A DNA stretch of 64,000 bases, from contig NZ_CP049241.1 in assembly GCF_011046245.1 (NCBI RefSeq), positions 558,001-622,000 of the forward strand. The letters are read 5' to 3'. Below are positions 8,450 through 17,758 of the stretch, in pieces (the stretch's first letter is position 1; each line of letters opens with the position of its first letter). The stretch comes from Allorhizobium pseudoryzae. Its GTDB lineage: Bacteria > Pseudomonadota > Alphaproteobacteria > Rhizobiales > Rhizobiaceae. Under the pieces are notes generated by a model, which saw only the letters and a list, made by a program, of their open reading frames with translations, made no database searches and was not told where the DNA came from. The translations under genes were made by a program, and so were the position numbers.

Positions 8450-11400
8450 TTAGTTGTTGGCGTAAACGTTGATGATGGCTGCGACCTGATCTTCGTTGAA
8501 CTTCGCAAACTGATCACCGGTGAAGGAAATCAGCTGGTCAGTCGACATCGCACCCAGATCTTCGGTTGCCAGTCCGGCAATGGCCGCCGTGCTGATCGAC
8601 GCGATTTCGTCCGTCGTGAAGGTCTTGATCTCATCCGTTTCCATGGCCGCGATCTGAGCAGAGCTCAGGACGCGGATCTGGCCGGTGGTCAAGGCTTCGA
8701 TCTGCGACGAGGACAGGGCCGAGATTTGGTCCGTCGTCATCGCTGCGACCTGCAGTGCCGCCAGAGATGCGATCTGCGAGCTTGTGAGACCCGTCACCGC
8801 ATTCGTGGTCAGTGCCCCGACCTGCTTCACCGTCAGATTGGCCAGCTGGCTGGAACTCAGCGCTTCCACCTGGCTGGACGAGAGCAGCGCCACCTTGTCG
8901 GTCGAAAGCGCAGCCACCTGCTTGGACGTCAAGGCCTCGATCTGAGTGGATGCGAGCGAGGTGATGACATCCGAAGACAGACCAGCGAGAGCCGCCGTCG
9001 TGATCGCGGCCAGATCTCCGGTGGAGAAGGTCGCGATGTCTTCCGAGGTGAGAGCAGCGAGGTCGGTCGAGGTCAGAGCCCCCACCTGGCCGGTCGTCAG
9101 AGCCTCAATCTGCGAGGTGCTCAGAGCCGCCAGCTGATCGGTCGTCAGCGCCGCGACCTGAACGGTCGAGAGTGCTTCGATCTGCGTGGAGGAGAGGCCG
9201 GCCAGGGCTCCGGTCGTGACCGAGGCGATCTGGCTGGCGCTCAGGCCAGACAGCTGGACGGAACTCAGCGCTTCGACCTGGGTAGAGGCCAGGAGGGCCA
9301 CCTTCTCGGTCGAGAGCACACCAACCTGTGCCTTGGTCAGGGCGGCGATCTGGCTCGAGGCCATCGAGGTGATCGCATCCGAGGTCAGGCCGGACAGGGC
9401 TGTCGTCTTGATCGCGGCAATCTCATCCGTCGAGAAGGTCGCGATGTCTTCCGTTGCCATGGCCGCCAGCTGGTTGGAGCTGAGCGCTCCGACCTGGGCT
9501 GACGTCAGAGCCTCGATCTGCGAAGAACTCAGAGCCGCGATCTGATCGGTGCTCAGGCTTCCGACCTGGACAGAGCTCAGAGCCGCGATCTGCGTCGAGG
9601 TGAGACCGGCCAAAGCGTCCGTCGTCAGCGCCGTTAGCTGGCGGCTGGAGAGACCAGACAGCTGAACCGAGCTCAGCGCTTCGACCTGGGTAGAGGCCAG
9701 GAGGGCCACCTTCTCGGTCGAGAGCACGCCAACCTGTGCCTTGGTCAGGGCGGCGATCTGGCTGGAGGCCATCGAGGTGATCGCCTCCGAGGTCAGGCCG
9801 GTGAGGGCTGTCGTCTTGATCGCGGCAATCTCGTCCGTCGAGAAGGCTGCGATGTCTTCCGTTGCCATGGCGGCCAGCTGGTTGGAGCTCAGCGCTCCCA
9901 CCTGCGTCGTCGTCAGGGCTTCGATCTGCGAAGAGCTGAGGGCCGCGATCTGGTCCGTGCTCAGGCTTCCGACCTGCACAGAGCTCAGAGCCGCGATCTG
10001 CGTCGAGGTGAGACCGGCAACAGCATCGGTGGTCAGCGCCGTTACCTGGCGGCTGGAGAGACCAGACAGCTGGACGGAGCTCAGAGCTTCGACCTGGCTG
10101 GAGGCCAGCAGCGCCACCTTCTCGGTCGAGAGCACGCCAACCTGTGCCTTGGTCAGGGCGGCGATCTGGCTGGAGGCCATGGAGGTGATCGCCTCCGAGG
10201 TCAGGCCAGACAGGGCACCGGTCTTGATCGCGGCAATCTCATCCGTCGAGAAGGCTGCAATGTCTTCCGTTGCCATGGCGGCCAGCTGGCTGGAGCTGAG
10301 GGCTCCGACCTGCGTCGTCGTCAGAGCCTCGATCTGCGAAGAACTCAGAGCCGCGATCTGGTCTGTGCTCAGGCTTCCGACCTGGGCAGAGCTCAGAGCC
10401 GCGATCTGCGTCGAGGTGAGACCGGCTACGGCATCGGTTGTCAGCGCCGTTACCTGGCGGCTGGAGAGACCAGACAGCTGGACGGAGCTCAGAGCTTCGA
10501 CCTGGCTGGAGGCCAGCAGCGCCACCTTCTCGGTCGAGAGCACGCCAACCTGTGCCTTGGTCAGGGCGGCGATCTGGCTGGAGGCCATGGAGGTGATCGC
10601 CTCCGAGGTCAGGCCAGACAGGGCACCGGTCTTGATCGCGGCAATCTCATCCGTCGAGAAGGTCGCGATGTCTTCCGTTGCCATGGCCGCCAACTGGCTG
10701 GAGCTGAGGGCTCCGACCTGACCCGTCGTCAGGGCTTCGATCTGCGAAGAGCTGAGGGCTGCGATCTGATCGGTGCTCAGGCTTCCCACCTGGGCAGAGC
10801 TCAGAGCCGCGATCTGGGTCGAGGTGAGACCGGCTACGGCATCGGTGGTCAGCGCCGTTAGCTGACGGCTGGAGAGACCAGACAGCTGAACCGAGCTCAG
10901 AGCCTCGACCTGGCTGGAGGCCAAGAGCGCCACCTTGTCGGTCGAGAGCACAGCAACCTGTGCCTTGGTCAGGGCGGCGATCTGGCTGGAGGCCATGGAG
11001 GTGATCGCCTCCGAGGTCAGGCCAGACAGGGCCGCCGTCTTGATCGCGGCGATCTCGTCCGTCGAGAAGGTCGCAATGTCTTCGGAGGTCAAAGCTCCCA
11101 GATCCGCCGAGGACAGAGCTCCCACCTGGGCGCTGGTCAACGCCTCGATCTGAGAGCTTGTGAGACCGGTCAGCTGGTCGGTCGTCAACGCGGCAACCTG
11201 AACGCTCGACAGTGCCGTGATCTGCGTGGAGGTGAGGCCGGCCAGGGCCGCGGTCGAGACCGAGGCGATCTGGTTGGCACTCAGGCCAGACAGCTGGACG
11301 GAGCTCAGCGCTTCGACCTGGGTAGAGGCCAGCAGCGCCACCTTGTCGGTCGAAAGAACGCCAACCTGGGCCTTGGTCAGGGCGGCGATCTGGCTGGAGG

Positions 11401-14400
11401 CCATGGAAATGATCGCATCCGATGTCAGGCCGGTCAGGGCTGTCGTCTTGATTGCAGCGATCTCATCCGTCGAGAAGGCTGCGATGTCTTCCGTTGCCAT
11501 GGCCGCCAACTGGCTGGAGCTGAGGGCTCCGACCTGTGTCGTCGTCAGGGCCTCGATCTGCGAAGAGCTGAGGGCTGCGATCTGGGCCGTGCTCAGGCTG
11601 CCGACCTGGACAGAGCTCAGAGCCGCGATCTGCGTCGAGGTGAGACCGGCAACGGCATCGGTGGTCAACGCCGTCAGCTGGCGGCTGGAGAGACCAGACA
11701 GCTGGACGGAGCTCAAGGCTTCGACCTGGGTAGAGGCCAGGAGGGCCACCTTGTCGGTCGAAAGAACGCCAACCTGGGCCTTGGTCAGGGCGGCGATCTG
11801 GCTCGAGGCCATGGAGGTGATCGCATCCGATGTCAGGCCGGTCAGGGCTGTCGTCTTGATCGCGGCGATCTCGTCCGTCGAGAAGGCTGCAATGTCTTCC
11901 GTTGCCATGGCGGCCAACTGCTTGGAGGACAGGGCACCAACCTGCGTCGTCGTCAGAGCTTCGATCTGCGAGGAGCTGAGGGCCGCGATCTGATCCGTGC
12001 TCAGGCTTCCGACCTGGACGGAGCTCAGAGCCGCGATCTGCGTCGAGGTGAGACCGGCAACGGCATCAGTGGTCAGCGCCGTTAGCTGACGGCTGGAGAG
12101 ACCAGACAGCTGGACGGAGCTCAGGGCTTCGACCTGGGTAGAGGCCAGGAGGGCCACCTTCTCGGTCGAGAGCACAGCAACCTGTGCCTTGGTCAAGGCG
12201 GCGATCTGGCTGGAGGCCATGGAGGTGATCGCATCCGAGGTCAGGCCGGTCAGGGCCGCCGTCTTGATCGCAGCAATCTCATCCGTCGAGAAGGCTGCGA
12301 TGTCCTCCGTTGCCATGGCCGCCAACTGCTTGGAGTTGAGCGCTCCCACCTGCGTCGTCGTCAGGGCTTCGATCTGCGAAGAACTGAGGGCCGCGATCTG
12401 ATCCGTGCTCAGGCTTCCCACCTGGACAGAGCTCAGAGCCGCGATCTGCGTCGAGGTGAGACCGGCAACGGCATCCGTGGTCAGTGCCGTTAGCTGGCGG
12501 CTGGAGAGCCCAGACAGCTGGGCGGAGCTCAAGGCTTCGACCTGGCTGGAAGCCAGAAGCGCTACCTTGTCGGTCGAGAGCGCAGCGACCTGCTTGGAGG
12601 TCAAGGCCTCGATCTGAGAGGATGCGAGCGAGGTGATGACATCCGACGACAGACCGTTCAAGGCCGCCGTCGTGATCGCGGCCAGATCTCCGGTGGAGAA
12701 GGTCGCGATGTCTTCCGAGCTGAGGGCCGCGAGGTCGGTCGAGGTCAAAGAGGCCACCTGCCCCGTCGTCAGGGCTTCGATCTGCGAGGACGACAGAGCG
12801 GCGAGTTGATCGGTGGTCAGCGCCGCGACCTGCACGGTCGAGAGTGCTTCGATCTGCGTGGAGGTGAGGCCGGCCAGGGCCGCGGTCGTGACTGCGGTGA
12901 GCTGCTTGGCGCTGAGACCAGACAGCTGGACGGAGCTCAGGGCTTCGACCTGGCTGGAGGCCAGGAGGGCCACCTTGTCGGTCGAGAGCACAGCAACCTG
13001 GGCCTTGGTCAGGGCGGCGATCTGGCTGGAGGCCATGGAGACGATCGCATCCGAGGTCAGGCCGGTCAGGGCTGTCGTCTTGATCGCGGCGATCTCGTCC
13101 GTCGAGAAGGCTGCAATGTCTTCCGTTGCCATGGCCGCCAACTGCTTGGAGTTGAGCGCTCCCACCTGCGTCGTCGTCAGAGCCTCGATCTGCGAGGAGC
13201 TGAGCGCCGCGATCTGATCCGTGCTCAGGCTTCCGACCTGGACAGAGCTCAGAGCCGCAATCTGCGTCGAGGTGAGACCGGCAACGGCATCCGTCGTCAG
13301 CGCCGTCAGCTGGCGGCTGGAGAGACCAGACAGCTGAACCGAGCTCAGAGCCTCGACCTGGCTGGAGGCCAGCAGCGCCACCTTGTCGGTCGAGAGCGCA
13401 GCAACCTGCTTGGAGGTCAAGGCCTCGATCTGGGAGGATGCGAGCGAGGTGATGACATCCGACGACAGACCGTTCAGGGCCGACGTCGTGATCGCGGCCA
13501 GTTCGGCGGTGGAGAAGGTCGCGATGTCTTCCGAGCTGAGGGCAGCGAGGTCCGTCGAGGTCAGCGCAGCGATCTGCGCCGTCGTCAGGGCCTCGACCTG
13601 TGAAGAGGTCAACGCAGCCAGCTGATCCGTCGTCAGCGCACCGACCTGGACAGAGCTCAGAGCTGCGATCTGCGTCGAGGTGAGACCGGCCAGAGCGTCC
13701 GTTGTCAGCGCCGTTAGCTGGCGGGTGGAGAGACCAGACAGCTGGACGGAGCTCAGGGCTTCGACCTGGGTAGAGGCCAGGAGGGCCACCTTGTCGGTCG
13801 AGAGCACAGCAACCTGTGCCTTGGTCAGGGCGGCGATCTGGCTGGAGGCCATCGAGGTGATCGCCTCCGAGGTCAGGCCGGTCAGGGCCGTCGTCTTGAT
13901 CGCGGCGATCTCATCCGTCGAGAAGGCTGCAATGTCTTCCGTTGCCATGGCCGCCAACTGCTTGGAGTTGAGCGCTCCGACCTGCGTCGTCGTCAGAGCC
14001 TCGATCTGCGAGGAGCTGAGCGCCGCGATCTGATCCGTGCTCAGGCTTCCCACCTGAACAGAGCTCAGAGCCGCGATCTGCGTCGAGGTGAGACCGGCAA
14101 CGGCATCCGTCGTCAGCGCCGTCAGCTGGCGGCTGGAGAGACCAGACAGCTGGACGGAGCTCAGGGCTTCGACCTGGGTAGAGGCCAAGAGGGCCACCTT
14201 GTCGGTCGAGAGCACAGCAACCTGGGCCTTGGTCAGGGCGGCGATCTGGCTCGAGGCCATGGAGGTGATCGCCTCCGAGGTCAGGCCGGTCAGAGCTGCC
14301 GTCTTAATCGCGGCAATTTCAGCGGTCGAGAAGGCTGCAATGTCTTCCGTCGCCATGGCCGCCAACTGCTTGGAGGACAGGGCTCCGACCTGCGTCGTCG

Positions 14401-15553
14401 TCAGGGCTTCAATCTGCGAAGAGCTGAGGGCCGCGATCTGATCCGTGCTCAGGCTTCCCACCTGGGCAGAGCTCAAAGCCGCGATCTGCGTGGAGGTGAG
14501 ACCGGCAACGGCATTCGTCGTCAGCGCCGTCAGCTGGCGGCTGGAGAGCCCAGACAGCTGGGCGGAGCTCAAGGCTTCGACCTGGCTGGAGGCCAGCAGC
14601 GCTACCTTGTCGGTCGAAAGCGCAGCGACCTGCTTGGAGGTCAAGGCCTCGATCTGAGAGGATGCGAGCGAGGTGATGACATCCGACGACAGACCGTTCA
14701 AGGCCGACGTCGTGATCGCGGCCAGTTCGGCGGTGGAGAAGGTCGCGATGTCTTCCGAGCTGAGGGCAGCGAGGTCCGTCGAGGTCAGCGCAGCGATCTG
14801 CGCCGTCGTCAGGGCTTCGACCTGCGAGGACGACAGAGCGGCGAGTTGATCCGTCGTCAACGCCCCAATCTGCGCCGCACTCATAGCGACGATCTGCGTG
14901 GAGGTGAGACCGGCCAGAGCGGCTGTGGTCAGCGCCGTCAGCTGGCGGGTGGAGAGACCAGACAGCTGAACCGACGTCAGGGCCTCGACCTGGGTTGAGG
15001 CCAGGAGGGCCACCTTGTCGGTCGAGAGAACGCCGATCTGCGCCTTCGTCAGCGCAGCGATCTGCGACGAAGCCATCGAGGTCATCTGGTCACTGGTGAG
15101 GCCGACAAGTGCCGTCGTCTTGATGGCGGCAATTTCAGCGGTCGTAAAGGTCGCCAGGTCGTCCGTGGAGAGCACGGCAAGCTTTGCAGACGTCAGCGTC
15201 CCGATCTGCGCCGTGGTCAGTGCCTCGATCTGCGAAGACGACAAGACCTCGATCTGGCTGGCGTAAAGCGCGGTCACCTGGGCGAGGCCCAAACCGGCGA
15301 TCTGGCTGGAACCGAGGGCGGACATCTGGTCCAGCGTCAGACCCGTGACAGCCGCCGTGGAAATGGCAGCAATCTGCGAGGAGCTGAGAACGGCGATATC
15401 TTCGGTTTCAAATGCAGCCAGCTGCGTGGAACTCAGCGCCTTGATCTGTGTTGTGCTCAGTGCTGCGATATCAGCCGTCTTCAGAGCCGCAATCGAGGCG
15501 GTGGAAAGGGACTTGATCTGATTGACAGTGAGGGAAGTGACGATCGATGTCAT
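8450..15553 (-). CDS. giant octapeptide-repeat protein (2367 aa), function unknown
   Basis: The protein reads as a 7-residue start (MTSIVTS) followed by about 295 uninterrupted octapeptides of the form L-[ST]-[ST]-x-[QED]-[IVL]-x-[AG], for example LSSSQIEA, LTTDQLAA, LSTDKVAL. It ends within the pattern (FTGDQFAK, FNEDQVAA, IINVYANN), with no separate cap or anchor domain. Octads group into a higher repeat of 17 octads, 136 residues. I see no Cys, Pro, Trp or His, and no Sec signal peptide or membrane helix. The [ST]-x-x-[QE] step resembles a helix N-cap box, so a solenoid of short helices is plausible. The first residues MTSI match the flagellins, and the gene lies between flagellin genes, next to two putative Ser/Thr O-glycosyltransferases. 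A GAAGGG ribosome site precedes the ATG. Export through the flagellar apparatus and heavy glycosylation are hypotheses. I cannot name its family. Confidence 0.85.
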   Translation of the reverse strand: MTSIVTSLTVNQIKSLSTASIAALKTADIAALSTTQIKALSSTQLAAFETEDIAVLSSSQIAAISTAAVTGLTLDQMSALGSSQIAGLGLAQVTALYASQIEVLSSSQIEALTTAQIGTLTSAKLAVLSTDDLATFTTAEIAAIKTTALVGLTSDQMTSMASSQIAALTKAQIGVLSTDKVALLASTQVEALTSVQLSGLSTRQLTALTTAALAGLTSTQIVAMSAAQIGALTTDQLAALSSSQVEALTTAQIAALTSTDLAALSSEDIATFSTAELAAITTSALNGLSSDVITSLASSQIEALTSKQVAALSTDKVALLASSQVEALSSAQLSGLSSRQLTALTTNAVAGLTSTQIAALSSAQVGSLSTDQIAALSSSQIEALTTTQVGALSSKQLAAMATEDIAAFSTAEIAAIKTAALTGLTSEAITSMASSQIAALTKAQVAVLSTDKVALLASTQVEALSSVQLSGLSSRQLTALTTDAVAGLTSTQIAALSSVQVGSLSTDQIAALSSSQIEALTTTQVGALNSKQLAAMATEDIAAFSTDEIAAIKTTALTGLTSEAITSMASSQIAALTKAQVAVLSTDKVALLASTQVEALSSVQLSGLSTRQLTALTTDALAGLTSTQIAALSSVQVGALTTDQLAALTSSQVEALTTAQIAALTSTDLAALSSEDIATFSTAELAAITTSALNGLSSDVITSLASSQIEALTSKQVAALSTDKVALLASSQVEALSSVQLSGLSSRQLTALTTDAVAGLTSTQIAALSSVQVGSLSTDQIAALSSSQIEALTTTQVGALNSKQLAAMATEDIAAFSTDEIAAIKTTALTGLTSDAIVSMASSQIAALTKAQVAVLSTDKVALLASSQVEALSSVQLSGLSAKQLTAVTTAALAGLTSTQIEALSTVQVAALTTDQLAALSSSQIEALTTGQVASLTSTDLAALSSEDIATFSTGDLAAITTAALNGLSSDVITSLASSQIEALTSKQVAALSTDKVALLASSQVEALSSAQLSGLSSRQLTALTTDAVAGLTSTQIAALSSVQVGSLSTDQIAALSSSQIEALTTTQVGALNSKQLAAMATEDIAAFSTDEIAAIKTAALTGLTSDAITSMASSQIAALTKAQVAVLSTEKVALLASTQVEALSSVQLSGLSSRQLTALTTDAVAGLTSTQIAALSSVQVGSLSTDQIAALSSSQIEALTTTQVGALSSKQLAAMATEDIAAFSTDEIAAIKTTALTGLTSDAITSMASSQIAALTKAQVGVLSTDKVALLASTQVEALSSVQLSGLSSRQLTALTTDAVAGLTSTQIAALSSVQVGSLSTAQIAALSSSQIEALTTTQVGALSSSQLAAMATEDIAAFSTDEIAAIKTTALTGLTSDAIISMASSQIAALTKAQVGVLSTDKVALLASTQVEALSSVQLSGLSANQIASVSTAALAGLTSTQITALSSVQVAALTTDQLTGLTSSQIEALTSAQVGALSSADLGALTSEDIATFSTDEIAAIKTAALSGLTSEAITSMASSQIAALTKAQVAVLSTDKVALLASSQVEALSSVQLSGLSSRQLTALTTDAVAGLTSTQIAALSSAQVGSLSTDQIAALSSSQIEALTTGQVGALSSSQLAAMATEDIATFSTDEIAAIKTGALSGLTSEAITSMASSQIAALTKAQVGVLSTEKVALLASSQVEALSSVQLSGLSSRQVTALTTDAVAGLTSTQIAALSSAQVGSLSTDQIAALSSSQIEALTTTQVGALSSSQLAAMATEDIAAFSTDEIAAIKTGALSGLTSEAITSMASSQIAALTKAQVGVLSTEKVALLASSQVEALSSVQLSGLSSRQVTALTTDAVAGLTSTQIAALSSVQVGSLSTDQIAALSSSQIEALTTTQVGALSSNQLAAMATEDIAAFSTDEIAAIKTTALTGLTSEAITSMASSQIAALTKAQVGVLSTEKVALLASTQVEALSSVQLSGLSSRQLTALTTDALAGLTSTQIAALSSVQVGSLSTDQIAALSSSQIEALTSAQVGALSSNQLAAMATEDIATFSTDEIAAIKTTALSGLTSDAITSMASSQIAALTKAQVGVLSTEKVALLASTQVEALSSVQLSGLSASQIASVTTGALAGLSSTQIEALSTVQVAALTTDQLAALSTSQIEALTTGQVGALTSTDLAALTSEDIATFSTGDLAAITTAALAGLSSDVITSLASTQIEALTSKQVAALSTDKVALLSSSQVEALSSSQLANLTVKQVGALTTNAVTGLTSSQIASLAALQVAAMTTDQISALSSSQIEALTTGQIRVLSSAQIAAMETDEIKTFTTDEIASISTAAIAGLATEDLGAMSTDQLISFTGDQFAKFNEDQVAAIINVYANN
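8450..15553 (-). repeat. 24-bp octad and 408-bp higher-order tandem repeats
   Basis: Within the repeat gene, near-identical DNA segments recur every 408 bases (for instance the segment at 9543 and at 9951, or at 13680 and 14088), giving about 17 units. Each unit is 17 degenerate 24-base repeats. Two unit types are visible: a common one containing the octads MASSQIAA and LTKAQVAV, and a rarer one containing LSSDVITS and LTSKQVAA, seen four times (around 8950, 12630, 13440 and 14670). Frame is kept throughout. The high DNA identity points to recent expansion or homogenisation, so copy number may vary between strains or be mis-assembled. Confidence 0.95.
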
Positions 15554-16421
15554 CTAGTGAGCCCTTCGTTCGGGTAAGTTCACGATTACGATGCCCTTGT
15601 CGATCTTCTCTCGAGAGGCAGCCTCTTCGCGAGATCGAAAGCGTTTTTCGCTTTCCAGCCTGCCTCAGAACATCGGGACCGATAGCGGTCCCAACGATCA
15701 CGAGGTCCAGACGGACCAAAGGTTTTGATTGAACATGACTCGCTTGAGTCTCGCAGCTGAGGGGCTTCATGCTATCGGAACTCGTTCGCTCCGCCCTCTA
15801 CGCCATTTCAGACAACATCATGTGACATGCGAATCACTTCGCACATATGACGCAATGCCGTTTCTATGCACCTATAACTTGGAAGATGGAGGCTTAGCAA
15901 TTAATTTTGCCTTAAAAGAAAGCGCGATTTTCGGCAAATTTCGAAGAAATTCAGTAATGACAATGCAACAGTTCCATTCTCTTCCTGACAAAAACTTACA
16001 CCCTTCGTCTTCGTAGTAAAATTGGAACATCGGATAGTCCGGGACGCGCGGAGGTTCTGTCATCCTGGTCAGGATCTGCGCCAGTCCCCGAGACATGCTC
16101 CGGAAGCGTGATCCGGAATCACACTAAAAATCAAATAAGAATGCGAATTTCTGGAATTTATTAATGAATATGATGTGTGTCTACAAATTACTTTTGCCTA
16201 ATCTCAGTAATAAGTGAGCCAATATCCGGGATATACACAATTATATATTTCATATTTTTTCGATAGTCAGACATTCGAAGCAGGAAATAGGTTTGCATAC
16301 CGGGCTTCTGACGCAAACTGGGAGACCGGAATGCTATCCGGGAATTGTCATAGACTGTCGCATTGATCCAAGGTTGCATTCGACCGGGAGCAGAACCGGT
16401 GTGCACCTTTGGACGGATCAC
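15554..16421. other. long spacer with AT-rich core upstream of the repeat gene
   Basis: Nearly 870 bases between the start of the repeat gene and the terminator of the flagellin at 16505. The proximal 200 bases should hold the leader and promoter of the repeat gene and include a perfect 7-bp hairpin at 15675-15692. From about 15840 to 16300 the sequence is clearly AT-rich against the GC-rich surroundings. Short frames here (15729-16016 plus, 15872-16096 and 16188-16421 minus) have no recognisable domain or ribosome site, and I do not call them genes. Confidence 0.6.
15675..15692 (-). promoter_or_regulatory. leader hairpin upstream of the repeat gene
   Basis: GGGACCG and CGGTCCC pair around a 4-base loop, about 120-140 bases upstream of the repeat gene start. 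It may lie in the mRNA leader. It does not match the leader element shared by the flagellin genes. Confidence 0.25.
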
Positions 16422-16423
16422 GC

Positions 16424-16452
16424 AAAAAACCCGCCAGCGAGGCTGGCGGGTT
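16424..16452 (-). terminator. intrinsic terminator of the flagellin at 16505-17446
   Basis: An 11-bp stem (16428-16438 with 16442-16452, loop of 3), including CCCGCCAGC/GCTGGCGGG, is followed on the transcribed strand by TTTTTT. It sits about 50 bases past the flagellin stop and is a textbook Rho-independent terminator. It implies that the repeat gene needs its own promoter. Confidence 0.9.
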
Positions 16453-16504
16453 TGATGGACGGCACGCGCGAACGTCCGTCGGATCTCGGTAATTCGGCCG
16501 GCTC

Positions 16505-17446
16505 TTAACGGAAGAGCGACAGAACGTTCTGCGAGTCGCTGTTGGCGATCGACAGAGCCTGGATGCCCAGCTGCTGCTGCGTCTGCAGAGCCTTCAGGCG
16601 GGTCGATTCTTCGTTCATGTCGGCATCAACCAGCTTGCCGACGCCTTCCTTGATCGAGTCCATCAGATCGGAAACGAAGCCGGTCTGCATGTCGATACGG
16701 CTGTTGATCGCACCCACGTCAGCGGCTGCGTCCGTCATGTCCTGCAGGACAGCGTCAACACCCGAAAGGGCCTTCGACAGGTCGCCGGTGGTCATGTTGC
16801 TGATGTCGAGCGACAGAACCGAGTAGGTCAGCGATACGGTCGCACCAGTCGCGCTGGAGAAGCTCATGTTTTTGGAGAGCATGCCAGAGCCGTTGGTGAC
16901 GTTGGCGCCAGCCGTGTTGACTTCGATCAGCGACGAGTTGGTCGTGTCGTATTCCAGGGTCGTCAGGCTGACATTGCCAGCGTTGTCACGGTTGAAAGCG
17001 CCCACGATGGCCTGGGTGCCGGCACCGGCGGAAGCGGTGTGATAAACCCAGTTTTCGCCGGAGAAGGAGGCCGACTTGGCGATCGAGCTCAGCTGGTCCT
17101 GCAGCTGATCGATTTCCTTCTGGATCTTGTCCTTGTCAACGCCCGGCTCGGAAGCGGCGGTGATCTTTGCCTTGATATCGTCGACGACTTTGATGGAGGA
17201 CTCAAGCGCCGTGTAGGCGACATCGGTGGTCGCGGCGCCGAGGCCGAGTGCATCCTGAACGGTACCGAGAGCCTTGTTGTCGGAACGCATGGTGGTAGCG
17301 ATCGACCAATAGGCTGCGTTGTCCGCTGCGGTCTCGACCTTGTAGCCCGACGAAATGCGGTTCTGCGTGGTTTCCATGTCGCTGTTGATGGAGCGCAGGG
17401 TCGAGAGAGCTGCAATTGCAGATGAGTTGGTCAGAATACTGGTCAT
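16505..17446 (-). CDS. flaA: flagellin (first)
   Basis: A filament subunit of 313 residues with the conserved rhizobial ends: MTSILTNSSAIAALST, NRISSGYKVETAADNAAYW, and near the C-terminus MNEESTRLKALQTQQQLG and NSDSQNVLSLFR. It differs from the flagellin at 3353-4294 mainly in the middle third (about residues 150-240), so the two are recent duplicates. It is the flagellin nearest to fliP and therefore the positional counterpart of flaA, the principal flagellin in related rhizobia; the symbol rests on position. It has its own terminator and leader element. The upstream region is shared with the divergent O-GlcNAc transferase gene at 17759, so filament and modification genes could be co-regulated. 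Confidence 0.93.
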   Translation of the reverse strand: MTSILTNSSAIAALSTLRSINSDMETTQNRISSGYKVETAADNAAYWSIATTMRSDNKALGTVQDALGLGAATTDVAYTALESSIKVVDDIKAKITAASEPGVDKDKIQKEIDQLQDQLSSIAKSASFSGENWVYHTASAGAGTQAIVGAFNRDNAGNVSLTTLEYDTTNSSLIEVNTAGANVTNGSGMLSKNMSFSSATGATVSLTYSVLSLDISNMTTGDLSKALSGVDAVLQDMTDAAADVGAINSRIDMQTGFVSDLMDSIKEGVGKLVDADMNEESTRLKALQTQQQLGIQALSIANSDSQNVLSLFR

Positions 17447-17758
17447 AGTTATAGTCCCTTGTTGACTTTGGTACTGTTGGGGACATACCGGGCTTGAAAA
17501 CCGGTAATGACGTCTGGCTTCATGCCCACTCGGTTCTGTTTTGCCTCAGAAACCAAACCCGTCATGTGAGTGTGACACTCGCAGAGAATGATTGCGGATT
17601 CCTTAAATCGGACTCGACAAACCGAGTGAAATGGTCACTGATTCGTAAACGATGCTCCGACACCGGTTTCGGACAAGCTCCAATCCCTATGCTTTCCGGC
17701 AGAACGCGGCCTGCGTGCCCCGCGTCCATGATCCGAATGTTAGCCCTGGAGCCCGACG
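17447..17758. other. divergent promoter region, flagellin and SPINDLY-type transferase
   Basis: 312 bases separate two divergent start codons. The first 80 bases hold the flagellin leader element. The rest should contain promoters for both directions. I do not see a confident sigma-28-type promoter and none of the TCGCACAAG-type motifs. Confidence 0.5.
17480..17527 (-). promoter_or_regulatory. shared flagellin leader element
   Basis: On the coding strand a GGGCATGAAG box is followed by ACCGG, nine bases, CCGG and TATGTCCC, ending 34 bases before the flagellin start. It corresponds in order and spacing to the elements before the other two flagellins, although the distal box is less well conserved here. 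Confidence 0.45.

Noticed and set aside
8685..15266. Many plus-strand open frames opposite the giant repeat gene
   Set aside because: They recur every 408 bases with the repeat and are the complementary reading of a biased repeat. None has a ribosome site or recognisable domain.
8450..15553. The repeat array as a CRISPR or satellite
   Set aside because: Repeats are 24 and 408 bases without unique spacers and code in one continuous frame.
15729..16421. Short frames in the spacer before the repeat gene
   Set aside because: They are short, AT-driven, overlap one another on both strands and show no domain or ribosome site.
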